In this document: piece by piece, positions 44,386 through 52,267 of the stretch | Layout of the letters: every line of letters begins with the position of its first letter | Numbering within the stretch: position 1 is the stretch's first letter | From: Amycolatopsis suaedae | Lineage (GTDB): Bacteria > Actinomycetota > Actinomycetes > Mycobacteriales > Pseudonocardiaceae | NCBI RefSeq assembly: GCF_004214935.1 | Contig: NZ_SFCC01000017.1 | Coordinates: forward strand, 108,151 to 172,150 | Direction of reading: 5' to 3' | DNA: 64,000 nucleotides | The notes under the pieces: model-generated | The model's database searches: none | The model's input: only the letters and a program-made list of their open reading frames with translations | What the model was told of the DNA's origin: nothing | Translations under genes and position numbers: made by a program

Positions 44386-44949
44386 ATGACCTGGAATCCA
44401 CTACTGCGCGAGCAACTCGACTGGCACTGGACGCGGCAGTTGCGCCGCCGCATCGACGGGCTCACCGACGACGAGTACTTCTGGGAACCGGCGCCCGGCT
44501 GCTGGAGCGTGCGGCCACGCGGTACCGGTACCGCCCCGGTGCAGGCCGGTGCCGGCGCGATGACCATCGACTTCGCCTCCCCCGAACCCGACCCGCCCCC
44601 GTTCACCACGATCGCCTGGCGGCTCGGGCACGTGATCGTCGGCGTGCTCGCCATGCGCAACGCAGCGCACTTCGGCCGCGCGGCCACCGACTACTTCTCG
44701 TTCCCCTACGCCGCGACCGCGGCGCAGGCACTGGACCAGCTCGACGCGGAGTACGCGACGTGGCTGGCCGGGGTCGAGTCCCTCGGCGAGGAGGGCCTGG
44801 CCCGCCCGGCGGGCGAGGCCGAGGGCGAGCACGCGCATCGCTCGATGGCGGTGCTGGTCCTGCACATCAACCGCGAGATGATCCACCATCTGTCCGAGAT
44901 CTGCCTGCTGCGTGACCTCTACCTGCACACCCGACGGGAGGCGAGCTGA
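44386..44949 (+). CDS. DinB-like damage-inducible family protein
   Basis: 187-residue DinB_2-type four-helix protein. Metal-binding histidines are expected in the helices WRLGHVIVGVLAMRN and HINREMIHHLSE; the N-terminal REQLDWHW gives the first. Members include mycothiol- or bacillithiol-dependent transferases in actinobacteria, but many are unassigned. ATG at 44386, one-base gap to the VOC gene. Divergent from a WYL regulator. Confidence 0.88.
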   Translation: MTWNPLLREQLDWHWTRQLRRRIDGLTDDEYFWEPAPGCWSVRPRGTGTAPVQAGAGAMTIDFASPEPDPPPFTTIAWRLGHVIVGVLAMRNAAHFGRAATDYFSFPYAATAAQALDQLDAEYATWLAGVESLGEEGLARPAGEAEGEHAHRSMAVLVLHINREMIHHLSEICLLRDLYLHTRREAS

Positions 44950-44950
44950 C

Positions 44951-45388
44951 ATGGCCCGCGACGTCCAGATCACCTTCGACTGCGCCGATCCGGCCGCACT
45001 GTCCGCGTTCTGGGCCGAGGTGCTCGGCTACCGGCTGGCCGCCCCGCCGCCCGGCTTCGACACCTGGGACGCGGCGCTGGACGCGCTGGGCGTCCCGCCC
45101 GAGCGGCGCAACGACGCCTCGGCGATCGTCGACCCGGACGGCGCCGGGCCGCGCGTGTTCTTCCAGCGGGTCCCGGAGGGCAAGTCCGCCAAGAACCGGG
45201 TGCACCTCGACGTCCGTGCCGCCCCCGGCCTGGAGGGCGACGAGCGGATGGCGGCCTTCGAGGCCGAGTGCGAGCGGCTGGTCGCCCTCGGCGCCACCCG
45301 GCTGGAGCGGCACGAGCCCGCTCCCCCGCTCAGCGGCGGCTTCATCGTCATGGCCGACCCGGAGGGCAACGAGTTCTGCCTGGACTGA
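44951..45388 (+). CDS. VOC superfamily (glyoxalase-like) protein
   Basis: 145-residue protein with two betaalphabetabetabeta modules of the vicinal oxygen chelate fold: VQITFDCADPAALSAFWAEVLGY, RVHLDVRA and the C-terminal MADPEGNEFCLD (metal ligand Glu). It belongs to the actinomycete glyoxalase-like domain group, often of unknown function. ATG at 44951 follows GGAGGCGAGC, one base after the DinB stop, so both are coupled. It converges with iniR, two bases between the stops. Confidence 0.9.
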   Translation: MARDVQITFDCADPAALSAFWAEVLGYRLAAPPPGFDTWDAALDALGVPPERRNDASAIVDPDGAGPRVFFQRVPEGKSAKNRVHLDVRAAPGLEGDERMAAFEAECERLVALGATRLERHEPAPPLSGGFIVMADPEGNEFCLD

Positions 45389-45389
45389 G

Positions 45390-47894
45390 TCAGCCGCCGA
45401 GCGCCTGGCGCAGCTGGGTGAGCAGCTCGGCGCGGCTGGTCGCGCCGAGGCGGTGCCGCATCCGGGCCATGTGGTGCTCGACCGTCTTGGCCGAGATGAA
45501 CAGCCGCGCCCCCACCTGCTTGTAGGTCAGGCCCTCCAGGACCAGCCTGGCCACCTGCAGCTCCCGCTCGCTCAGCCGCGCGCCCGGCCCGGCCGCCGGC
45601 ACCGGGGCGCCGCCCGGCGCGGTCGGCCCCGCCGGGACGGCGGCCGGGGCGGGATCGGCCGACTGACCCTGCAGCAGCCGGGCGCAGTCCAGCAGCGCGA
45701 GCATGGCCTTGCGGTCCGCGGTGCGGATGGCGGCCTGCCCGGCCAGCCGGGCGCCGTCCCACCACAGCCCGGCGTCACGCAGGCCGTAGGCGGCGGCCTC
45801 CACCTCGGCCGGTTCGACGTCACCGGCGAGCACCTTGAGCCACGACTGCGCGGCCGCCGACATCGCCGCGTAGAACGGCCCGCGCCCGGCGCTGGCGGCC
45901 AGCGCGGCGGCGGCCCGCTCGGCGTCGGCGGGACGTTCGGCCAGCACCGCGGCGTGCAGCCCGCTCCAGTGCAGCGGCGTCGACCACAGCGGCGGGTCGC
46001 CGAGCGCGGCGAGCAATTCAGCTGCCCGGGCGAGATGCGGTGCCAGCCGGTCGCCGTCGCCGAGCCGGGCCGCGGCGATGGCCAGCTCACCGAACGGCAG
46101 CAGGGTGAACAGGTCGACGGGGTGACGCACCACCGCCTCACCGGCCCTGGCCCAGCCCGCCCGCAGCGCGGGCAGGTCACTGGCCCGGCGGGCCAGCCCC
46201 ACCTCCAGCGCCACGGCGAACAGCCAGTCCCTGGGCGAGGACACCTCACCGGCCTCGGCGGCCCGTTCGGAGGCCAGCGCGATGTCGCCGCGCAGCATGG
46301 CCACCCACGCGTGCAGCAGCCGGTGCCGGGCGGCCAGCGGCGGACCGCCGGTGCCCGCCGCCAGCGCCCGCTCCAGCAACGGTTCGGCGATGGTCAGTTC
46401 ACCGCAGTGGAGGGCGACCAGCGCGCCCAGCGCGGCGGGGCTGTCCGGCAGCACCACCGAGCGGCTCAGCGGTTCGAGGATCTCCGCGGAACCGACCAGG
46501 CCGGACAACGCCGCCGTCGCGGTCGCGGTGACCGACTCGACCATGCCGCGGGCCACCGACGTCAGCGCGCCGGACAGCAGCGTCGGCGGCTGCCCGCCGG
46601 CGTCCGGCCGGTCCAGGCCGGCCAGGGCCTGCTGGGCCTGTTCCAGCCTGCCGACGCCGAGCAGCGCGATCGGCGCGAACGTCGCCGCCGGGTGCTCCCC
46701 CGCCCAGCGCAGCAGGTCCGCGCTGCGGGCCAGGTGCCCGCGGTGGGCCAGTGCCGCGGCGGCGACGGCCGCGCCCTGCGCGCGGTCCGCGGGCGCCCCG
46801 CCGGCGACGACCTCGTCGGCCAGCCGCAGCGCGGTGTCCATGTCCCCGGCCAGCGCGACGGCCTCGGCCCGGCGAGCGCCCAGCGCGGCGGCGGGCAGCC
46901 CGGCGGCGACCGCCGCCTCCAGCAGGCGCGCGGCCAGGGCCGGGTCGGTGTCCAGCGCCTCGGCCGCGGCCGCCTCGAACGCCCTGGCCACACCGGGCAC
47001 GACCGGATCGGCCAGCCACGGCCGGACGACCTCGAGCACCGGCAGGCCACGGTCGAGCAGCAACCCGGCCAGCCGCTGGCGGACCTCGGCGTGCTGCTCG
47101 GGGGGAACGTGCGCGGCCAACGTCGCCCGGGTGAGCGGCAGCAGGACGCCGTCCACACCGAACAGCCCGGTGGCCCGCGCCGTGTCGACGACGGCGGTGA
47201 CCTCGGCGGTGTCCAGGCCGAGCAGGGCGCCCAGCAGCTCCAGGTCGGGTGCCGCGCCCGCGGCCACGGCCAGCAGCAGCCGCAGGACGTCCGGCGGGAC
47301 GCCGTCGATCACGTGCCGGACGGCGGCCAGCGCACCCGCCGGCACGGCGTCAGGCGTCAGGTCCGGCGCGGTGGCCAGGCGGTGCACCAGTCCCGGTACG
47401 CCGCCGGTCTGCTCCAGGACGAAGTCCGGCAGTCCCTGCCCGACGGTGCCCAGCCGGGCGGCCAGGTGGGTGGCGACCTGGGCGCGGTCGAACGGCCGCA
47501 GCACGATCTGCCCGCGCAGCCTGGACAGGACGGCGGCCAGCCCGGCGGGCCGCGGCCGGGGCCGGGCCGCCACGACCAGGCCGGTGCGCTCGTCGGCGGC
47601 CAGGGCGGCCAGCCGGTCCAGTGCGGCGTCGTCGTAGGTGTGCACGTCGTCGGCGAGCACCAGGGCCGCCTCGCCGAGGAGGCCCGGCTCGCTGCCGGGC
47701 CCGACCCGGACCACGGCGACGCCGGTCGCGGTGCACAGCCGGTCGAGGTGGTCCAGCAACGCGGTCTTGCCGTACTCGCCGGGTGCCACGACGGCCAGCC
47801 TGGTCACCCCGGGCGGGCCCGCCGCGATGCCCTCGCACAGGCGCCGGGTCGGGGCGTCCAGCACCGGTTCGCCGGTGAGCACGTGCTCGGTCAC
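45390..47894 (-). CDS. iniR: STAND/LuxR-type ATPase regulator, IniR-like
   Basis: 834-residue regulator. N-terminal ATPase: degenerate Walker A APGEYGKTALL and Walker B LVLADDVHTYD; a long alpha-helical superhelix (residues ~300-740, Ala/Leu-rich repeats); C-terminal LuxR HTH starting LSERELQVARLVLEG with TAKTVEHHMARMRH-like recognition helix (AKTVEHHMARMRHRLG). This matches MalT-like STAND regulators and, with the divergent iniB-iniA-iniC genes, the isoniazid-inducible gene regulator IniR described in mycobacteria. Its GTG overlaps the Hsp70-like stop (GTGA). It probably activates iniBAC in response to a cell-wall-derived ligand; the orthology is inferred mainly from synteny. Confidence 0.85.
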   Translation of the reverse strand: MTEHVLTGEPVLDAPTRRLCEGIAAGPPGVTRLAVVAPGEYGKTALLDHLDRLCTATGVAVVRVGPGSEPGLLGEAALVLADDVHTYDDAALDRLAALAADERTGLVVAARPRPRPAGLAAVLSRLRGQIVLRPFDRAQVATHLAARLGTVGQGLPDFVLEQTGGVPGLVHRLATAPDLTPDAVPAGALAAVRHVIDGVPPDVLRLLLAVAAGAAPDLELLGALLGLDTAEVTAVVDTARATGLFGVDGVLLPLTRATLAAHVPPEQHAEVRQRLAGLLLDRGLPVLEVVRPWLADPVVPGVARAFEAAAAEALDTDPALAARLLEAAVAAGLPAAALGARRAEAVALAGDMDTALRLADEVVAGGAPADRAQGAAVAAAALAHRGHLARSADLLRWAGEHPAATFAPIALLGVGRLEQAQQALAGLDRPDAGGQPPTLLSGALTSVARGMVESVTATATAALSGLVGSAEILEPLSRSVVLPDSPAALGALVALHCGELTIAEPLLERALAAGTGGPPLAARHRLLHAWVAMLRGDIALASERAAEAGEVSSPRDWLFAVALEVGLARRASDLPALRAGWARAGEAVVRHPVDLFTLLPFGELAIAAARLGDGDRLAPHLARAAELLAALGDPPLWSTPLHWSGLHAAVLAERPADAERAAAALAASAGRGPFYAAMSAAAQSWLKVLAGDVEPAEVEAAAYGLRDAGLWWDGARLAGQAAIRTADRKAMLALLDCARLLQGQSADPAPAAVPAGPTAPGGAPVPAAGPGARLSERELQVARLVLEGLTYKQVGARLFISAKTVEHHMARMRHRLGATSRAELLTQLRQALGG

Positions 47895-49174
47895 GACCGG
47901 TCCCCCTTCCGGGCGGCCACGGCCTGCTTGCGCCACGGCGGGGTGAACCGCGGCGGCGCCTCCAGCGGCGTGATCTCCACCGGCGGGCGTTCCGGTGCGA
48001 CGCCGACGCCCAGGTCGTCGGCGGAGTCGGACACCGGGTCGAGCGTGCGCGGGATCAGCGTGGTGGACGCGACCTGCTCGGGCTCGTGTCCACTCAGGAC
48101 GATGCCGCGCGAGCCGGGCCGGACGACGGCGGCCGCGCCGCGGGCCAGCGCGCTGCCCGGGTCCGGGTCGACGACGACGGGCACGTCGAACGCCTCCTCG
48201 GCCAGCGCCGTCAGCAGTGGCACGCGGGCGGTGCCGCCGGCCAACAGCACCGCGCTCAGCTCGCCCGCCGGGACCGGCGCGGCGATGCGGGCACAGCGGG
48301 CCACCGCCGCCCGCAGCACGGGCGCGGCCAGGTGGTCGAAGTCGGAGCGGGTGATCCGGGCCTGCTGACCGGTGCCGTCGGGCAGCTCGACGGTCGCGTC
48401 CGGGGCGACCGACAGCCGTTCCTTGGCCCGCGTGCAGGAGGCACGCAGCAGGGCCATCGCGGCCCGCGAGTCCGGGTCGTCGGGGTCGGGCGGCGCCGCG
48501 TCGATACCGGCCAGCACGTGCGCCGCCAGCAGGTCGTCCAGCCGCGAGCCCGCCATGCCGCCGGCGTCCCTGGCGTGGGCGAGCAGGTCGAAGCCGGCCG
48601 CTGTCCGCCGGACGACGGCGGTGTCGACGTAGCACCCGCCGATCCGGCAGACCACCAGCACCTCACCCGGCTCACCCGGGTTGTCGACGTCGTGTGCCTC
48701 GGCGGCGGCCACCGGCGCGGGCAGCAGCAGGACGCCGGGCAGGCCGGCGGCCTCCAGCGCCCCGTGCAGGGCGCGCCTGCGGTGCGGGCCCCAGCCGGGC
48801 GGGCAGGTGAGCACGACCTTCTCGGCGGGGCCGCCGAGGGTGGCGGCGACCTGGTCGGCCACCCAGCCGGCCAGCGTCGCGGTGAGGACCTCGCCGGTGT
48901 AGGCGGTGTCGCCGAGCAGCAGCGGCACCGGGTCGCCGACCCGGTCGGTGAAGCCGCGGCCCGCCCACTCGGGTTCGAGCGCGGCCTGCCGGGCGGCCTG
49001 CCTGCCGAGTACGACCGAGCCGTCACCGGCCAGGTGCAGCACGGTCTCGACCCAGCGTGCGTCGCCGTCGAGCGGCGCGACCCGCGGGGCGCTCCATGAC
49101 GCGCGCCCGGTCCGCCCGCACACGGCGGCGGTCGTACGGGTGCTCCCGAGGTCGATCCCCAGGACGTGAGTCAT
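47891..49174 (-). CDS. Hsp70-like ATPase (DnaK actin-fold only)
   Basis: 427-residue protein with an Hsp70/actin ATPase domain: GIDLGSTRTTAAVC (phosphate-1), YTGEVLTATLAGWVADQ..VVLTCPPGWG (connect), and LLAGGTARVPLLTAL (adenosine). A full substrate-binding domain is not present; after residue ~360 there is a short linker with RGIVLSGHEPEQVASTTLIP and a basic end. It is the first gene of the iniR operon, opposite iniBAC. The ATPase may sense or assist the dynamin-like IniA/IniC proteins (inference). ATG at 49174, followed by iniR in GTGA overlap. Confidence 0.9.
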   Translation of the reverse strand: MTHVLGIDLGSTRTTAAVCGRTGRASWSAPRVAPLDGDARWVETVLHLAGDGSVVLGRQAARQAALEPEWAGRGFTDRVGDPVPLLLGDTAYTGEVLTATLAGWVADQVAATLGGPAEKVVLTCPPGWGPHRRRALHGALEAAGLPGVLLLPAPVAAAEAHDVDNPGEPGEVLVVCRIGGCYVDTAVVRRTAAGFDLLAHARDAGGMAGSRLDDLLAAHVLAGIDAAPPDPDDPDSRAAMALLRASCTRAKERLSVAPDATVELPDGTGQQARITRSDFDHLAAPVLRAAVARCARIAAPVPAGELSAVLLAGGTARVPLLTALAEEAFDVPVVVDPDPGSALARGAAAVVRPGSRGIVLSGHEPEQVASTTLIPRTLDPVSDSADDLGVGVAPERPPVEITPLEAPPRFTPPWRKQAVAARKGDRS

Positions 49175-49535
49175 GCGGTTTCCCTCGCGGTCGCGTTCCG
49201 TGCACGAATCCGTACGGACGATAGCTGTTCCCGCCAATGGCGGACCCCGGAAGGGTGGTCGGACGGGCATTGTCCCGCAAGCCCCAGGGGGTGCCTGACG
49301 GGTGGGTCCGTCGCGAGCGTGGATCAGCGTGGTGATCGCCAAGGCGGAGGCAGGCCCTCGTACTGGCCGTACTCGGGCCTGCCGACAACGCAGGCGATCG
49401 CCGCGCTGGCCGCGCGTAGCAGGGGCCATCCGTCAGGCACCCCCTAATCCCCTAACCGGGCGGGCGGACAGTGGCGTCGCGATTAGGGACAGGGCCCCGA
49501 TGTCGCGCGGGGTGAAAATGCCTACGCTGGAACCC
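49175..49535. promoter_or_regulatory. Divergent hsp70-iniR / iniBAC control region
   Basis: 360 bases with both promoters. It contains the ~158-bp palindromic element at 49287-49444. Downstream of it, TACGCT (49523-49528) lies seven bases ahead of the iniB GTG, so iniB mRNA may be leaderless. No protein-coding frame is credible here. Confidence 0.6.
49287..49444. repeat. 158-bp imperfect inverted repeat element
   Basis: Outer arms GGGGGTGCCTGACGG (49287-49301) and CCGTCAGGCACCCCC (49430-49444) are perfect. Further matched blocks inward are CAGCGTGGTGATCGCC with GGCGATCGCCGCGCTG (T/C differences would give G-U pairs) and GGCAGGCCC (49349-49357) with GGGCCTGCC (49375-49383), closing on a 17-base loop TCGTACTGGCCGTACTC. 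The whole can fold into one long hairpin. From memory, similar GTACTGGxCGTACTCGGG palindromes occur repeatedly in other actinomycetes; this was not checked. Confidence 0.8.
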
Positions 49536-50285
49536 GTGGCCGACCAGACACTGCACGACTTCGTGCTCACCCTGCTGACCGACGCCGGTGCGCGGTCGGC
49601 ATTCCTGGCCGACCCGGAGACCGCGCTGGCCGCGGCGGGCCTGCCCGACGTCACCGCGCAGGACGTCCAGGAGGTCGTCCCGCTGGTGCTGGACTACGCC
49701 CCGGTCGACGGCCTGGGCTCGCTGGAGCCCGACCTGACGTCGCTGCCGACCGCGCCGGACGCCATCGAGCAGCTGCAGGCGCTGGCAGGCGTCGCCGGGT
49801 CCGAGCCGCTGGACGCCAAGGCCGTCCCCGAGGTGTCCGCGGGCACCCTGGCCGGCTTCGCCTCGTCCGGCGGCGACTGGCTGGCGCCCGGCGCCCAGCC
49901 CGGCGGCACGACGCTGGACGGCTACCTGACCGGCGTGCCGGCCGCGCCGGCGATCGACGTCCCGGCCGCGGTGCCCGAACCGGTCGTCCCGGAGCCCGCG
50001 CCGCTGCCCGAGCCGCTGGAACCGCCCGCCGAGCTGCCCCAGCTGCCCTCCGACGTCCCCACGCCGAACGAGCTCCCGGCCGACGTCCCGGACCTGCCGG
50101 TGAAGCTGCCGGTCGACCTGCCGGAACTGCCGGTGCTCAACCCGCTGCCCGACTCCGGCGACGCGCCGTCGCTGCCGGGCAACCCGCTGGGCGACGTCAT
50201 CGACAAGAGCCCGCTGGGCGGCCTGCTGCCGGACAAGCCGGGGCTGCCGGATCTCGGCGACACCCTCGGCGGGCTGCTGCACTGA
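49536..50285 (+). CDS. iniB: IniB N-terminal-domain protein
   Basis: 249-residue acidic protein. Residues ~1-50 (DQTLHDFVLTLLTDAGARSA, FLADPETALAAAGL) match the helical IniB N-terminal domain; the rest is low-complexity and Pro/Leu/Asp-rich (repeated xLPxLP, PEPVVPEP), without a signal peptide or transmembrane segment. In mycobacteria iniB is the first gene of the isoniazid-inducible operon, but its sequence outside the N-terminus is poorly conserved. GTG at 49536 gives the shortest family-like start; ATG at 49518 or 49500 are possible. A strong hairpin follows, before iniA. Confidence 0.8.
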   Translation: MADQTLHDFVLTLLTDAGARSAFLADPETALAAAGLPDVTAQDVQEVVPLVLDYAPVDGLGSLEPDLTSLPTAPDAIEQLQALAGVAGSEPLDAKAVPEVSAGTLAGFASSGGDWLAPGAQPGGTTLDGYLTGVPAAPAIDVPAAVPEPVVPEPAPLPEPLEPPAELPQLPSDVPTPNELPADVPDLPVKLPVDLPELPVLNPLPDSGDAPSLPGNPLGDVIDKSPLGGLLPDKPGLPDLGDTLGGLLH

Positions 50286-50354
50286 CCGTCACCACCGCCC
50301 TCGACCGAGTTTCACCTGGTCAGGCCCCACAACCACGTTAGCCGCGCCACGAAG

Positions 50355-50392
50355 GGTGGACTGGTCGGTCCTGAGATGCCGACCAGTCCACC
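50355..50392 (+). terminator. Terminator or attenuator between iniB and iniA
   Basis: 14-bp perfect stem GGTGGACTGGTCGG/CCGACCAGTCCACC with a 10-base loop, followed by TTTCG. It begins 69 bases after iniB and ends 39 bases before iniA. Confidence 0.8.
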
Positions 50393-50431
50393 TTTCGATA
50401 TCGACTCGGACACGGCACACTCCACCGGGTG

Positions 50432-52267
50432 ATGGCTCCGCCCTGGCTAACGCTGATGGACGACACCATCCGGGTCTGCTCGGCACACGGCACCCCGGAT
50501 CTTGTCCAGCGGCTGCGCGAGCGAAGAGCACAGCTGCTGGATCCGAAGCTGCGTGTCCTGGTCATCGGCGAGCAGGGCCAGGGCAAGAGCCAGCTGGTGA
50601 ACGCGCTGGTCAACGCGCCGGTCTGCGCCGTCGGTGACGACACGACCACCACCGTCCCCGCCGTCCTGGAGTACACGAAGACGCCGACGGCCGCGGTGCT
50701 CACCGCCGCCCCGGACGCCGGACGCCGCGAACTCACCCAGGCCCCGCACCGCCAGCCGGTGGCGGTGGAGAAGGTGACCGCGACCGCCAACCAGGAGGCC
50801 GCGCGCCCGGGCGGGGAGATGGTCCGCGCGCAGGTCGGGCTGCCCAGCCCGCTGCTGTCCGCGGGCCTGGTCCTGGTGGACACCCCGGCGTCGGGCGCCG
50901 CCCGGCCGGGCAAGGCGACTTTCACCGAGATCCTGCGGGCCGACGCCGTGCTGCTCGCCTCCGACGCGACCAGCGAGTTCTCCGCGAGCGAGCTGGACCT
51001 GCTCGGTCAGGTGAGCAGAGTGTGCCCGACGGTGATGGTGGCGCTGACCAAGATCGACATCGTGCCCGGCTGGCGGGCGGTGGCCGAGCGCAACCGGGCC
51101 TACCTGGCCAGGGCGGGCGTCGGCGCGCCGGTGGTCCCGGTGTCGGCGACGCTGCGGCTGGCCGCCGCGAAGGCAGGCGACCGCGAGCTCAACGCCGAAT
51201 CGGGCTTCGAGGAACTGCTGCGCCGGGTCAAGCACGACTGGCTCGACCAGGCCGACGTGCTCAACCGGCGGTCGGTGGCGGCGCTGGCCGGGATGGCCGT
51301 CGAGCAGCTGGCCGGTCCCCTGCAGGAGGAGCTGGCGGCGGCGTCGGCCGAGAAGCCGAAGGGCGACTCGGTGGCGCGCTGGCACACGGCAGGCCGCAAG
51401 CTGGAGCAGTTGCAGCGCGACTCGGCCCGCTGGCAGACCATGCTGTCCGACGAGGTGTCCGACCTCATCGCCGACCTGGAGTTCGACCTGCGCGACCGGA
51501 CCAGGCGCATCCTGCGGGAGGTCGACGAGTACTTCGAGGCCGCCGACCCCAACCGGACCTGGGGCGAGTTCGAGGACTGGCTGCGGGACAACCTGGCGAC
51601 GGTCGCGGAGACCAACTTCACCTGGCTGCTGGAGCGGTTCGACTGGATCGCCCGCAAGATCGCCAGGCAGATCGCGCCCGACCACAAGGACCTGCTGCCC
51701 GACCTGCTGGTGGCCGACGCGCCGGACGACCACGCGTCCGGGATCCGCACGCCGAAGGTGGAGCGGTTCACCATCGGGCAGAAGCTTTTCGTCGGCATGC
51801 GCGGGTCCTACACCGGCCTGCTGATGTTCGGTCTGGCCACAACGGTGGCGGGCATGCCGCTGATCAACCCGATCTCGCTGGGCGCCGGTGTGGCGTTCGG
51901 CGCCAAGAGCGTGTTCGAGGAACGCGGCAACCGGCTCAAGCGCAGGCAGGCCACGGCCAAGACCGCGGCGCAGCGGCACGTCGACGACTTCTTCCTCGCC
52001 TACGGCAAGGAGAGCAAGGACGCGGCCCGGCTGCTGCAGCGGGCCGTCCGGGACCGCTTCGCCGCCTACGCCGAGCAGCAGCGGGCCGAGATCACCGCGT
52101 CGGCCAAGGCGATCAAGCAGGTGATCGACGCCGAGGCGGCCGAGCGGACACGGCGGACCCAGGCGGTCCGGACCGGCATCGCCGAGCTGGCGGCCATCCG
52201 GCAGCGGGTGCAGGCAATGGCGGCCGTGCGGCTGCCCGAGCAGCGCACCCGCGGGCTGATCGCTTGA
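50432..52267 (+). CDS. iniA: Dynamin-like GTPase IniA
   Basis: 611-residue bacterial dynamin. G1 P-loop GEQGQGKS, G3 LVDTPAS, G4 ALTKIDIV; a long coiled-coil neck and, around residues 450-510, a hydrophobic membrane-insertion segment (SYTGLLMFGLATTVAGMPLIN). The function in mycobacteria is membrane remodelling/fission that protects against isoniazid and ethambutol. ATG at 50432 or GTG at 50429. The following iniC overlaps its stop as TTGA. Together with IniC it likely forms a heteromeric membrane-remodelling pair. Confidence 0.92.
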   Translation: MAPPWLTLMDDTIRVCSAHGTPDLVQRLRERRAQLLDPKLRVLVIGEQGQGKSQLVNALVNAPVCAVGDDTTTTVPAVLEYTKTPTAAVLTAAPDAGRRELTQAPHRQPVAVEKVTATANQEAARPGGEMVRAQVGLPSPLLSAGLVLVDTPASGAARPGKATFTEILRADAVLLASDATSEFSASELDLLGQVSRVCPTVMVALTKIDIVPGWRAVAERNRAYLARAGVGAPVVPVSATLRLAAAKAGDRELNAESGFEELLRRVKHDWLDQADVLNRRSVAALAGMAVEQLAGPLQEELAAASAEKPKGDSVARWHTAGRKLEQLQRDSARWQTMLSDEVSDLIADLEFDLRDRTRRILREVDEYFEAADPNRTWGEFEDWLRDNLATVAETNFTWLLERFDWIARKIARQIAPDHKDLLPDLLVADAPDDHASGIRTPKVERFTIGQKLFVGMRGSYTGLLMFGLATTVAGMPLINPISLGAGVAFGAKSVFEERGNRLKRRQATAKTAAQRHVDDFFLAYGKESKDAARLLQRAVRDRFAAYAEQQRAEITASAKAIKQVIDAEAAERTRRTQAVRTGIAELAAIRQRVQAMAAVRLPEQRTRGLIA

